Below are positions 10,092 to 19,221 of a stretch of DNA of 64,000 bases, one piece after another. Source of the DNA: Sediminitomix flava (GTDB lineage Bacteria > Bacteroidota > Bacteroidia > Cytophagales > Flammeovirgaceae); contig NZ_QGDO01000002.1 in NCBI RefSeq assembly GCF_003149185.1, positions 992,001-1,056,000 of the forward strand. Reading direction: 5' to 3'. Below the pieces are notes generated by a model, which did not search any database, was not told the DNA's origin, and was given only the letters and a program-made list of their open reading frames with translations. Positions within the stretch are counted from its first letter, which is position 1, and every line of letters begins with the position of its first letter. The position numbers and the translations under genes are program-made.

Positions 10092-11276
10092 ATGTTGAAA
10101 GGCGCTGCAAAACATCAAAAAGACTGGTATGGGAAATGGCACACTTGGGCTGGAATAACTGCTGGTTTTGTCTTAATCATTGTCAGTCTTACAGGCTCAT
10201 TGTTAGTTTTTGAAGAAGAACTAGATGTATGGTTCTACCAAGAACAATTTCATTTTCCTCACCAAAAAGGAGATGCGAAGCTCTCATTTCAGCAAGTGAT
10301 GGATAAACTGAAAAAGGAATACCCTACACACGATTTACATGGGCTTTTTGCTTGGGAAACTAGAAATGATGCATACATCGCTTATGGACACCCAGAAGGA
10401 AAGGATATCCATTTACAATATATCATAAACCCTTATACAGCTGAGGTAACTGCAGAAAGAGAATACCATAAAACAGTGATGGGCTTTATTCGTAATCTTC
10501 ATCGTACATTGCTCATCCCCGAAGTTGGAAAATATTTAGTTGGTATAAGTTCTCTGATTTGTACTATCCTAATGATAACGGGACTTCGTTTATGGATTCC
10601 GAAAAAGTGGAAAAATGTAAAAGCTAGACTAGGTATTAAATGGGGAGCTAGTTCCAAAAGAGTAAATTTCGATTTGCATAACACCCTAGGCTTCTATTTC
10701 TCACCAATGATTACACTAATTTCTATTACAGGTGTCGTCATAACATTCTCCCAATTTGTATTCTTATTCCTGTTTTTATTGAGTTTTCAATCACCTCAAT
10801 CTATCGCTTCAATTCTTGATCAAAAATCAAATTATTATGAAGGAGCGAAACCATTATCAGTCAATCAATTACAAGAGATTGCAGAATCTCAATTAGACAA
10901 TTCAGTACTATTAGGCTTTAACACACCTCATGATTCAATAGGAACTTATAGTATGAATGTCTGGAGTCCTAGTGCTTCAGAAGTAGGAAACAGATCAATC
11001 TTTTGGCTAGATCAATATTCTGGAGAAGTCGTTTACAGTAGTGAAAAGAAAGAACTTATGTTAGGGAAAATGTACCTAAACTGGGTAACGCCTATTCATT
11101 ATGGTACTTTCGGAGGTTTGCCTACCCGAATCTTAGCCTTGATTGCATCACTTATCTGCGCGACACTATTCATTACGGGTTTTATTATTTGGCTTCCGAG
11201 ATGGCGAAAAGGGAAGAATAAAAAAGTCAAACAATCTAAATCAAAAGTCTCACCTCAAAAAGTAGTAGAAGCATGA
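10092..11276 (+). CDS. PepSY-domain inner-membrane protein (cassette 1)
   Basis: The 394-residue protein has four membrane segments: near residues 20-40 (WAGITAGFVLIIVSLTGSLL), 150-170, 205-235 and 345-368. Periplasmic PepSY-type segments lie between them. Conserved His residues flank the helices (KWHTWAG, RNLHRT, DLHNTLGFY, PIHYG), as in PepSY_TM proteins of the PiuB/FegB type thought to take part in ferric-siderophore reduction in the cytoplasmic membrane. It follows the DUF4374 gene by 113 bp, and its stop overlaps the next start by 4 bp (ATGA). Its paralogue is at 11854-13020. The ferric-reductase role is inferred from the family. Confidence 0.85.
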   Translation: MLKGAAKHQKDWYGKWHTWAGITAGFVLIIVSLTGSLLVFEEELDVWFYQEQFHFPHQKGDAKLSFQQVMDKLKKEYPTHDLHGLFAWETRNDAYIAYGHPEGKDIHLQYIINPYTAEVTAEREYHKTVMGFIRNLHRTLLIPEVGKYLVGISSLICTILMITGLRLWIPKKWKNVKARLGIKWGASSKRVNFDLHNTLGFYFSPMITLISITGVVITFSQFVFLFLFLLSFQSPQSIASILDQKSNYYEGAKPLSVNQLQEIAESQLDNSVLLGFNTPHDSIGTYSMNVWSPSASEVGNRSIFWLDQYSGEVVYSSEKKELMLGKMYLNWVTPIHYGTFGGLPTRILALIASLICATLFITGFIIWLPRWRKGKNKKVKQSKSKVSPQKVVEA

Positions 11277-11584
11277 ATCAGTATAAATTAGGACTAAAGT
11301 ATGGGCTCATTTTTATGCTAATAGCCGCAAGTATGGGATTTTTGTATGGACTACTCTCTGGCGTTATTTTACAGCCAATGTTTTTTGCGGTTGTTATTGT
11401 TGGGGTTTTTGTCTCAATAAATTTTAGCATATCATTAGTATCCATAATTCCATGGATTATCATGAGGCTTTCACGTAAAAAAGCACATCTTTTGCAACGT
11501 TATATATCTATATCGTTAGCCTTCTTTACGGTATTCTTTCCCATATTTATTTTCTTGAAACTCTTTCCTATCAATATCTTTTGA
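11273..11584 (+). CDS. Small three-helix membrane protein
   Basis: The 103-residue protein is very hydrophobic, with three predicted membrane helices (about 10-27, 30-57 and 77-100). Its start overlaps the PepSY stop by 4 bp, which shows translational coupling. I do not recognise the family. The mirror-image second cassette has no counterpart, so this gene is an accessory part of cassette 1 only. It may be a partner or assembly factor of the PepSY protein; that is inference from the overlap. Confidence 0.7.
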   Translation: MNQYKLGLKYGLIFMLIAASMGFLYGLLSGVILQPMFFAVVIVGVFVSINFSISLVSIIPWIIMRLSRKKAHLLQRYISISLAFFTVFFPIFIFLKLFPINIF

Positions 11585-11587
11585 TAA

Positions 11588-11795
11588 GTACTAGGACAAA
11601 TGATTTCGAGTATTCTATTCGAAGAGATAACGAAGTGATCTTAGAATTAAGAAATGAAAATTAGAGTCTTCAGACTCGAAAATCTACTAAAATGTCGAGT
11701 CTGGAGAACTGCGTCCGCCTCTGTATCCATTTATGAGTTCTTAGAGCAACTCTAAGAACAGTAAAATTTTATCTCGAAAACATTTGTCCTAGTAC
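11588..11795. mobile_element. 208-bp MITE-like element with 15-bp perfect terminal inverted repeats
   Basis: The left end GTACTAGGACAAATG and the right end CATTTGTCCTAGTAC are exact reverse complements. With one mismatch the match extends to 23 bp on each side (as far as TTTCGAG). The interior has no open frame but has its own hairpins, including the 36-bp module at 11730-11765. I see no clear target duplication. It sits directly behind the small membrane gene. Confidence 0.65.
11730..11765. repeat. 36-bp palindromic module, copy 1
   Basis: The core GTTCTTAGAG-caa-CTCTAAGAAC is a hairpin. The whole 36 bp recurs as an exact reverse complement at 54760-54795. Both copies lie close to a block ACTGCGTCC(G/A)CCTC (here 11708-11721). 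Confidence 0.8.
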
Positions 11796-11815
11796 CTAAT
11801 CTCATTAAAAATAAA

Positions 11816-11846
11816 AAGGGAGCCTTTCTATCTGAAAAGCTCCCTT
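11816..11846. terminator. Hairpin terminator between convergent cassettes
   Basis: The stem AAGGGAGC..TTTC pairs with GAAAAGCTCCCTT, with one bulge. An A-rich side and a T-rich side make it usable from both directions. It separates the two mirrored cassettes. Confidence 0.8.
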
Positions 11847-11853
11847 CATCTCT

Positions 11854-13020
11854 TTATGCTAATTGCTTTCTTTTTTTCTTTTTCTTCAACTTATTCACCC
11901 AAATAATAATACCTGTAATTGGCAAACTTGTGGCAATAAGACAAGAAATAAAGTACAATAACTTTGAGAAACCACTAAAAACATAACCTAAGTGTATCGC
12001 CTTGAATAAGCTCATAACTTTTGCCCCAAAATCTTTATTCTTAAAAAGATCTGCTTTTAGTAATTCTCCTTGTGTATCGTAATATAATTGATCAGTGAAA
12101 GGTACACTGAAGAATGATGCTCTATTGGTTTTTCGAACACTTACGTAAGGTGCTTTTTTAGAAGGAAAAGATAATTGAACATCTCCTTCATAATCCAATT
12201 CTTGATTAGCCTTTTCTAAGATCTCTTCGTAAGCAATGGTCATAACTGCCTTACTTTCTTGAGGCTTTACTTTTGGCTTTCCGCCTCGTGACATTTTCTC
12301 CTTACCTGTAAGTGTTTTTACGACTCCAGTTCTATACCAATCGAAAGACCAGAAAGGTCCAGTAATGGCCATAATCAGAATAAGAATCAAACTATAGAAA
12401 CCTAAAACATTATGAAGATCATAGTTGATACGCTTCCAACCTGCATTCTTTTTAAAAGTAAGTCCTTGTTTGATCTGCTTCCACTTCTTAGGCAACCAAA
12501 GTACAAAACCCGTTAAAGAGATCAGAATGAAAATAATAGTAGACCAACCTACAATAGGTCTTCCGATATCCCAGCCTAAAAGAAGGTGACGGTGAAGCAT
12601 CATGAGCGTAGTCATGCTTTTAGCTACTTTAGGGTTAGGACTACCTAAAGTTTCTCCAGAATGCTGATCAACATAATACATTCCTCCTACTCTACGTCGT
12701 CTTTCTTTGCTATTTTTTGCTTCTTCTATTTCTTCTTTTGTTGCAATATTGAACAAGTAAGCCATTTCATTATCAGCAGGGATTTTTACTGAAAATACAG
12801 TTTCGTTATTGGTGTAATTTCCAAGAAGTTTGTCAATGGTTTTAACTGGTGCTTCTGTTGATTGAACAGTGGCTACTTTACGATCGAAGAATGCTTTAAT
12901 CTCTGCCTCGTAGGTATAGATAGTACCCGAAAAACAGACCACAACCAATACAAGACTTGTAGCTATTCCTAACCACAGGTGTAAGTCTGCACACAGTTGT
13001 TTGAATGTATATTTTTTCAT
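11854..13020 (-). CDS. PepSY-domain inner-membrane protein (cassette 2)
   Basis: The 388-residue protein has four membrane segments (about 15-37, 148-172, 200-225 and 350-375) and PepSY-type periplasmic parts. The His motifs DLHLWLG, LMLHRHLLLG, DLHNVLGFY and AIHLGYV are in place. The C-terminus is a run of Lys and Arg, which puts it in the cytoplasm. It is the last gene of the mirrored receptor cassette and a paralogue of the protein at 10092-11276. The expected role is ferric-siderophore or haem handling at the inner membrane. It starts 119 bp after the DUF4374 stop, and a 19-bp perfect hairpin lies in that gap. Confidence 0.85.
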   Translation of the reverse strand: MKKYTFKQLCADLHLWLGIATSLVLVVVCFSGTIYTYEAEIKAFFDRKVATVQSTEAPVKTIDKLLGNYTNNETVFSVKIPADNEMAYLFNIATKEEIEEAKNSKERRRRVGGMYYVDQHSGETLGSPNPKVAKSMTTLMMLHRHLLLGWDIGRPIVGWSTIIFILISLTGFVLWLPKKWKQIKQGLTFKKNAGWKRINYDLHNVLGFYSLILILIMAITGPFWSFDWYRTGVVKTLTGKEKMSRGGKPKVKPQESKAVMTIAYEEILEKANQELDYEGDVQLSFPSKKAPYVSVRKTNRASFFSVPFTDQLYYDTQGELLKADLFKNKDFGAKVMSLFKAIHLGYVFSGFSKLLYFISCLIATSLPITGIIIWVNKLKKKKKRKQLA

Positions 13021-13057
13021 GGTTAATCTTTATGTGTTTTTACTTGTGAAATGCAGA

Positions 13058-13109
13058 AGCTTCTTTTTAAGACTGAGTTTTTGCTGATTTTCAGTCTTAA
13101 AAAGAAGCT
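13058..13109. promoter_or_regulatory. Intercistronic 19-bp perfect hairpin
   Basis: AGCTTCTTTTTAAGACTGA at 13058-13076 pairs fully with 13091-13109 across a 14-base loop. It lies between the DUF4374 and PepSY genes of cassette 2. In the direction of transcription no T tract follows the stem, so attenuation, mRNA stabilisation or processing is as likely as termination. Confidence 0.6.
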
Positions 13110-13139
13110 AGTAAATCTTTATTTTGTTAAATATAGCGA

Positions 13140-14384
13140 TTATCTATAAATACCTTGAATAAAAACATTTCCTCCATCAAGCTCTAAACCTTGAGAAAAG
13201 GCATCAGGACTTGTTGAATTGATGTCAAACTCATAAACCCAAGAGTCTGCTGTACCCGGAGAAATTGCCATATAGAAATAGCCATTATCTGTTACTCCAT
13301 TTTGGTAGCTAAATAGATTTGAATGCGGTACGTTTAGCTCTACTGCTGTATTTGATTTCAAATCAATTCGAGCAACACTCCAATCTTCGTTATTTTCTCC
13401 GTGCATCACAGGAACATAACCAATTCCGTTTCCTACAGCAAACCAACCTACGGCACTAATATCATCACTTAACTCAGCATTCAAGTTAAACACATATTCT
13501 TCATCATACTTTCCATCTTTCATACGCGTGATAACCGTTTGAGAAGCTGGTGTTTTATCTGTATTAAATCCAAAACGAGTGGTTCCATTCAATTGGTAAA
13601 CATATCCGTCTACTTTGTACATAGAAGGCGCTCTATAACCATAAGTATGTCCAGCGTATCCTTCATGATGAATCACACTGATTTCATCCATTTCTGGGTA
13701 ATTCAAAACAACAGTTTCCAAACCAGAAGCTCTTAACTCATCATCTACATCATCAATTCTACGAGCTGCTCCAAAATAGATTTTACCATCCAAAATCGTT
13801 GGCGAATCTACTCTATAAATGTAAGCATTCTCTGCTGCTGATTGAGGAGTAGTTGGGATCGTGATATTTTCAACACTAGCAACAATCTTAAGATCAGGAA
13901 TAGAAACAGAAACTACACTAAGTTTATACTTTCCGTCATTGGCATCTAACTCAGGATAATACAATAATAATAAATCATCTACCAATCTGATTCTTGGGTG
14001 AGTTCCTACATGTCCACTCACATCTATCTCACTAATTTGCTTATGCTCACCATTATCTTGAACTATAAACTGGGTGATAAAACCCGTACCATAATTCAAC
14101 ACATATATATAGCCATTTTCACCTACTACACGAGCAGAAACTCCACCTCCAATTTCAGTACCATTTCCTTGGAAAGTAAGCTCTCCTGTTGTCAAATCTT
14201 CGGCTGTGGCCATATAATAAGACTTTGGCTCTCCAGAAACTTCTGCTGCTACTGTAAATAATTCTGTATTTGGATTTTCTGTGCTTGGATTTTCTGAATC
14301 TGTATCGTTTTTGTCTTCACAACTCATTAACCCCATTACTGAGATCATAGCTGATAAGCCTAGTAGTTTAAAATTCGTTTTCAT
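13140..14384 (-). CDS. DUF4374-like surface lipoprotein (cassette 2)
   Basis: The 414-residue lipoprotein has the lipobox VMGLMSC. The mature part starts with a flexible Asn/Glu/Thr linker. Then comes a beta-propeller-like domain (YYMATAEDLTTGELTFQGNG near residues 55-75 is characteristic of DUF4374). It should sit on the outer membrane as partner of the receptor at 14401, from which it is separated by only 16 bp. It is the mirrored counterpart of 8659-9978. Confidence 0.8.
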   Translation of the reverse strand: MKTNFKLLGLSAMISVMGLMSCEDKNDTDSENPSTENPNTELFTVAAEVSGEPKSYYMATAEDLTTGELTFQGNGTEIGGGVSARVVGENGYIYVLNYGTGFITQFIVQDNGEHKQISEIDVSGHVGTHPRIRLVDDLLLLYYPELDANDGKYKLSVVSVSIPDLKIVASVENITIPTTPQSAAENAYIYRVDSPTILDGKIYFGAARRIDDVDDELRASGLETVVLNYPEMDEISVIHHEGYAGHTYGYRAPSMYKVDGYVYQLNGTTRFGFNTDKTPASQTVITRMKDGKYDEEYVFNLNAELSDDISAVGWFAVGNGIGYVPVMHGENNEDWSVARIDLKSNTAVELNVPHSNLFSYQNGVTDNGYFYMAISPGTADSWVYEFDINSTSPDAFSQGLELDGGNVFIQGIYR

Positions 14385-14400
14385 GATATTCTGAAGTTGT

Positions 14401-16815
14401 TTATAATATGTTATAGTTTAATTTGAAGTAAACGCCTCTTCCTGGTCTTTGTACACCATAGTTATCAAATACTTGGGTATTCATGATATTTCGGACATCT
14501 ACATTCAATGCAATTTTTCGATTTGGAAACTTGTACCCCACTCCTAGATTATGAACGGTTTGAGTAGGAATTACAGCCTTGTTATTATTTCCTAGAGCTT
14601 CCCAGTCTAAGAAGAATTCATGCACATAGTTATAGCTCCAGTTGATAGAAAAACCATCATCTTGTTTCAAGAAATTTGGGATTTCATATCTCACTCTGTT
14701 ACTCATTTGGAAGTAAGGAACATTTCTCAGACGGTTGTTGTAATAGATGTTTTTATAGCCATTTGCATCGTACTCCATCTTGTTTCTAGCATCCAGATAC
14801 GAAAGCGTGAAATCTAGAAATAGTCGATTCATAAAGCTATACGAAACTTCTGTATCCCAACCTTTACTGATTGCCTTACCCACATTTTCATAAACCATCG
14901 CTTCTTCGGTAGTTCCTTTACCACTTAAAGCCAAAAGAATTTGATCTTTCGTGTCTCTGTAAAAGAAGTTATTATTCCACGAAAGCTTATGCTCTCCCAT
15001 GTAAAATGGACCTAAATTAAAACCTGCATTGATATTAAAACTTTGCTCAGGTTTCAAGTTGTAAGAAGCTTCTAAATTGTCTGCTACATTACCGAATACT
15101 TCATTTACCTCTGGCATTCGAACAGCCTGTTCTACTGAAGAGGTTAGCATAAAATAATTGGTAAGGGCAAAAGAAGTTGCGGCACCGTAACCCCAAGCTT
15201 GGTCTGTTTTTGAAAACACATAAGGCTCCCACTGTCCTTTGATCTTCTCGGCATCCTCTACATCTACTCGATAGCTAAAATGCTTTGCGAAGATAGAAGT
15301 TTTCCAACGTCCTTCGAAAGCCTCATTCTGTAAGTTGAAGCCTAGATTTTGTTTTGAAATTCTTTGTTCACCAATCAGATCTTGTCGGCTAGTTTCTGCC
15401 AATGGATCATTGGTATACTGACGAGAATCGGTATAAACATAATTGACTCCAAACTGTGTATTTTCACTTATATTATAATTCAAATTTGCTCTGCTAACCA
15501 AGGTATTTATTTCATCCAATTGAAGTGTGGCAGCTCCTCTTTCTCCAGGAGTTTGGTCTGTTCTTCGTACCTCACCGTACCAATTGTATCTGTTAGTTGT
15601 AGTATCTACAGTATGACGCTGCATCATGGTATAAGATGCAAAAGCAGTCGCGTCTAAACCTTTCAGAATAAAGTCTTTTTTCTTGTAAGAAGCACTTGGC
15701 GTAAAGTTGGATTGTGTGTAATGTCTTTCTCCGTAAGGAACATCCATTGTTGCCCCATGCTGGATTTCTTTATACATATCCGTGTATAGCATTCCTACAT
15801 AAAATTGATCTGCCCACCATTTCTGAGTAAAACCCAAATCAATTTTTGGAGCATAAGAATAAAAGGCATCATTAAATCTTTCGACTTTCATCCCTCTGTG
15901 AACTGTTCCATCTGGGTCTGAAACCGCAATGTTATCACCCCAAACTTTGTAGTTGTTATCGGAGTAATTATAAAACATCGAGCCTTTTACACTAAATCCA
16001 CTTTTAGCATCTCTCCACATTCCATTCAATACTGCTTCATGAGTATTGAAACTTCCTACAGAATAGGAAAAATCTAAAGCTGTATCTACATTTTCTTTAG
16101 TGACTACATTGATTGCTCCTCCGAGTGCATCACTGCCCAAATAAGCAGGTACAACACCTTTGTAAACCTCTACTCTATCTATCAGATTTACAGGAATATT
16201 ACTAATCGAATAAGCTCTCCCGAAGTATTCCATCGGTATTCCATCAAGGAAAAAGCGAATTGAGTTTCCCCCTAGTCCATTGATATTGTAGTTAGCAGTA
16301 GAACCTAACCCTCCAGACTGTCTCACTCTGATTCCTGAAGAATGATCTAATAAATCATTCATCTGTACCGACTGAGTTTCTAGTTGTCCCATCTCTACTA
16401 CTTGAGCAGAATAACCTTGTGATTTAATTTTTGAGGCTTCTGAAGCTCCTTCTACAACCACTTCTTCAAGGCTTACTGCTGCTTCTTCCAATTCAAAGAT
16501 AACCTCCTTATTTGAATTGGAGCTAACAGAGAGGGTAACATCTTCAAAACCTATACAAGAAGCTGTGAGTGCAATCGTATTCTTTGAAAGATTTTTAATG
16601 ATATATTTTCCTTCAAAGTCAGTGGTTACACCTTTTGAAGCTGAATCAATAATTACCGTTGCATAGGGTATAGCTTCTTTTGTATCCTTTCTTACAACTT
16701 TTCCTTTTACTGTAAAACTACCATTCTGTGCGAATGATACCTGAACAGAAAAGATCGTGCAGAATAAAGTTACAATTGTAACAAAAAAGAAATATAGTGA
16801 AGCCTGTCTGTACAC
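14401..16815 (-). CDS. TonB-dependent receptor (cassette 2)
   Basis: The 804-residue receptor has a signal peptide ending at VSFAQ, a CarboxypepD_reg-like domain (about 33-118; EAIPYATVIID and TTDFEGKYIIKNL), a plug domain (about 125-245; DRVEVYKGVVPAYLGSDALGGAIN) and a beta-barrel with a terminal aromatic strand. It is a paralogue of the receptor at 6309. The start is the GTG at 16815; an in-frame stop lies three codons upstream and no other start codon precedes the signal peptide. Two Fur-like palindromes lie directly upstream, the nearer only 4 bp before the start codon. Iron-siderophore uptake is the most likely role, but the ligand is unknown. Confidence 0.9.
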   Translation of the reverse strand: MYRQASLYFFFVTIVTLFCTIFSVQVSFAQNGSFTVKGKVVRKDTKEAIPYATVIIDSASKGVTTDFEGKYIIKNLSKNTIALTASCIGFEDVTLSVSSNSNKEVIFELEEAAVSLEEVVVEGASEASKIKSQGYSAQVVEMGQLETQSVQMNDLLDHSSGIRVRQSGGLGSTANYNINGLGGNSIRFFLDGIPMEYFGRAYSISNIPVNLIDRVEVYKGVVPAYLGSDALGGAINVVTKENVDTALDFSYSVGSFNTHEAVLNGMWRDAKSGFSVKGSMFYNYSDNNYKVWGDNIAVSDPDGTVHRGMKVERFNDAFYSYAPKIDLGFTQKWWADQFYVGMLYTDMYKEIQHGATMDVPYGERHYTQSNFTPSASYKKKDFILKGLDATAFASYTMMQRHTVDTTTNRYNWYGEVRRTDQTPGERGAATLQLDEINTLVSRANLNYNISENTQFGVNYVYTDSRQYTNDPLAETSRQDLIGEQRISKQNLGFNLQNEAFEGRWKTSIFAKHFSYRVDVEDAEKIKGQWEPYVFSKTDQAWGYGAATSFALTNYFMLTSSVEQAVRMPEVNEVFGNVADNLEASYNLKPEQSFNINAGFNLGPFYMGEHKLSWNNNFFYRDTKDQILLALSGKGTTEEAMVYENVGKAISKGWDTEVSYSFMNRLFLDFTLSYLDARNKMEYDANGYKNIYYNNRLRNVPYFQMSNRVRYEIPNFLKQDDGFSINWSYNYVHEFFLDWEALGNNNKAVIPTQTVHNLGVGYKFPNRKIALNVDVRNIMNTQVFDNYGVQRPGRGVYFKLNYNIL

Positions 16816-16819
16816 CTTT

Positions 16820-16838
16820 ATTTAGATTAATTTTAAAT
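16820..16838. promoter_or_regulatory. Fur-like palindrome, proximal copy
   Basis: ATTTAGATTAATTTTAAAT is a 19-bp 9-1-9 inverted repeat with seven of nine paired positions. It ends 4 bp from the GTG start of receptor 2, where bound protein would block transcription or translation. It is the same type of site as 6222-6240. Confidence 0.5.
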
Positions 16839-16859
16839 ACAGGACAAATATATACCTTT

Positions 16860-16878
16860 ATTTAGATTGATTCCAAAT
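16860..16878. promoter_or_regulatory. Fur-like palindrome, distal copy
   Basis: ATTTAGATTGATTCCAAAT repeats the proximal site exactly 40 bp further upstream. The shared flank TACCTTT/CACCTTT shows that the two are a direct duplication. Together they form a double operator before receptor 2. Confidence 0.5.
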
Positions 16879-16945
16879 ATTAACAATAGTTTTGATATTA
16901 AAGAGTTAATAAAATTGAATGTGAATTAATTTAATATACAACTAA

Positions 16946-16985
16946 AAAAAGCGACCTTCAACATCTATCTTGAAGGTCGCTTTTT
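16946..16985 (-). terminator. Terminator of the nuclease operon
   Basis: The stem AAAGCGACCTTCAA pairs with TTGAAGGTCGCTTT, and on the minus strand it is followed by a run of T bases. It lies 20 bp after the stop of the endonuclease gene. Confidence 0.85.
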
Positions 16986-17005
16986 ATGTATAGTAAAATG
17001 AAAGT

Positions 17006-19177
17006 CTAGCTAGCTAATCGGCTTGCTTGTTCCGTTGGCCAAATCTCTTCCACCCACTCAGGATGATCTACAAATGGGTTTCTATTGTTTTGCCATTTAT
17101 AGATAGCCTCGTTTCTTTTGATTTCTTTATCACTTACAGGGTCATTGTAATGCCACTTCAAAAGCAAGTCTAGTTGCCAATCTTCAAATACTTGATCAGA
17201 AGTTCCATTCAATACAGCATCTGCTTGACTTGAGTTTTTATCCCAGTTCGCAATTTGATCTTGGTAACGAGTAGCCATATAGAAATAGATACGAGCAAAA
17301 TCTCCTTTATACTCATCAATCGGTTCAAATACAGTCGAGCTATAACCATTCGTATTGTTTGAGCCCAATTGACCACCATTTTCAGACACCCAAGAAGCTG
17401 AACTTACCTCTCCGTACGGATAATTACTTCTTCTTGAATTTACGTAACTGTCTGTCGGAACAATATGTACTAAGTCTGTGTACATTGGGTAGTTTTTCCC
17501 TCCAAACCAACTTGTAGGGAAACTGTGCTCACGGTTGTAACATCCGTTTTCATAGCCTGGAGTATTACCACATTGGTTTGTGCCAAATTCATATTCGTAA
17601 GTAAACTCGCCTTCTAAACTGTACGAATACATATCCCAAACTTTGTTTGAATCATCTTCTCTTGCATCAGACTCATAGAATGCATCCCAAAGGTCTCCGT
17701 AAGAAAGTACCGTAGTATTTGATGAGATGATTTGGTGTAATGCTGTTTTTAAAGCATAGCCTGTTTTTCCTTCTGCTGATCCGTAATAAGAACCTGGGTC
17801 AACTGGTGTTCCATCATCTGGTTTACCATTTGTAATGACAATATTGTCAATTTCAAGTTTGGTACTTTGTACATCGCTTCCTTTATAAACAAAAGCGATA
17901 TTTGCATTGCCAGCATACTGAGATAGGTCAATTAGAGAAGTTTCCCATTGCCAAAAATCACCATTAGCATCACCAATATTTGTAGGAAGATTTACTTGGT
18001 CTGTAATATCTACCCAATTTGCCGCTTCCAAGTCTTGACCGTTGAAATCTTTAGAGATCATCAGACGCATAACATCAGTATGACCATCTACCATAAAGCC
18101 AACTGCCATGTTGAATTGTAGGTATAAATTGTTTCCATTCACTTGAGGAAGAATCAACCAACCTTCAGATTCAGCATCTCCAGAATTATATGGGCTGAAA
18201 GCTACGTAATGTCCCGCTTTACTTTCTTTTACCCACTTCGTATTTCCTTTTGTATTGATGTTTAACCAACCTTCTTGGTTAACCTCTCCATCTGTCCAAG
18301 TATCGAAGTTTTCAGAAAACACAACATTACCATCCTCAGGGTCTGGGTCTGTTACAGAACCTCCAGTAATATCATCTAGGCTATTGATGTACAATTGTGG
18401 CGTACCATTAAAAGATGATACAATCACGATCATATCTAACGCTCCACTAGGGATTTTTTCTCCTGCAAAATCAGAATATCCACTTGTTCTTAATACCACA
18501 TCGCTAGCTGAAGTACCATCGTTAAAGTAACGGTTTTGCGTAGTTTGGTTTTCAGCATCAGCAAATGTTTTTCCTTTATCGCTACTTGCTACTTCAATGT
18601 TTGTAATATGAACCAAGTGTCCTAAGTAATCGCTTAAGTTAGACTGAAGTTCAGAAACTGTTGCTGTTTTAATTTGAAGCTCTTTCACTGCTCCCAACTG
18701 AATCATTTCTTTCATCATTGGAAGCGGAATACGCCCTGCCGCAGGTGCATTATTGTAAATTGAAGGAATACCAAGTTGTTTATTTCCACCATACGAGCCT
18801 ACGACAAGTTGCCCACAGTTTACAGCAATTTCTTGTCCTAGTTTGTAGCTATTGTATAATGAATTTGCGTCTACACGCATTAATATTCCTCCAGTTTCAT
18901 CTTGGATGTAAAGCTCTTTATAAATGTTTCCTGCTTGATCAGATGAAATCACTTGACCAACAATGACGGCATTGTCAGGAATGCTTACGGTATCTGAATC
19001 TGATTTACCTTCATGAAGTGCTTTCAATTCTGCGATGGTGATTGTGGCAGTACCATCAGGAAAATCAGAAGGTTCTTCGAAGTTTGGATTATCAAAGTCT
19101 TGATCTACACAAGCAATAAAAAGAGGTAAACTGAGAAGCCAGATGATCAGTTGACTTTTTAATTTACTTAAAAACAT
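17006..19177 (-). CDS. Secreted endonuclease I-family lipoprotein with DUF5689 domain
   Basis: The 723-residue protein has a lipoprotein signal (LSLPLFIAC). The first domain (about 45-275) is DUF5689-like with an OB-fold appearance (VISSDQAGNIYKELYIQDETG). The middle (about 280-445) resembles a choice-of-anchor J beta-sandwich. The C-terminal third (about 465-720) is an endonuclease I domain: CYNREHSFPTSWFGG carries the catalytic His-Me motif, followed by DLVHIVPTDSYVNSRRSNYPYG. It should cut DNA (possibly also RNA) at the cell surface or outside. It is the last gene of a four-gene set with a TonB receptor, a second DUF5689 lipoprotein and an EEP-family enzyme. This gives a complete cut-and-import layout for extracellular nucleic acid. 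Confidence 0.85.
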   Translation of the reverse strand: MFLSKLKSQLIIWLLSLPLFIACVDQDFDNPNFEEPSDFPDGTATITIAELKALHEGKSDSDTVSIPDNAVIVGQVISSDQAGNIYKELYIQDETGGILMRVDANSLYNSYKLGQEIAVNCGQLVVGSYGGNKQLGIPSIYNNAPAAGRIPLPMMKEMIQLGAVKELQIKTATVSELQSNLSDYLGHLVHITNIEVASSDKGKTFADAENQTTQNRYFNDGTSASDVVLRTSGYSDFAGEKIPSGALDMIVIVSSFNGTPQLYINSLDDITGGSVTDPDPEDGNVVFSENFDTWTDGEVNQEGWLNINTKGNTKWVKESKAGHYVAFSPYNSGDAESEGWLILPQVNGNNLYLQFNMAVGFMVDGHTDVMRLMISKDFNGQDLEAANWVDITDQVNLPTNIGDANGDFWQWETSLIDLSQYAGNANIAFVYKGSDVQSTKLEIDNIVITNGKPDDGTPVDPGSYYGSAEGKTGYALKTALHQIISSNTTVLSYGDLWDAFYESDAREDDSNKVWDMYSYSLEGEFTYEYEFGTNQCGNTPGYENGCYNREHSFPTSWFGGKNYPMYTDLVHIVPTDSYVNSRRSNYPYGEVSSASWVSENGGQLGSNNTNGYSSTVFEPIDEYKGDFARIYFYMATRYQDQIANWDKNSSQADAVLNGTSDQVFEDWQLDLLLKWHYNDPVSDKEIKRNEAIYKWQNNRNPFVDHPEWVEEIWPTEQASRLAS

Positions 19178-19221
19178 GGACAGCTTTGGTTTGATAGTTA
19201 TAATTGAAGCTTTGCGATTTG

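Noticed and set aside
11708-11721. Transposase remnant inside the TIR element
   Set aside because: No frame in the 208 bp shows any similarity to a transposase; it is treated as non-autonomous.
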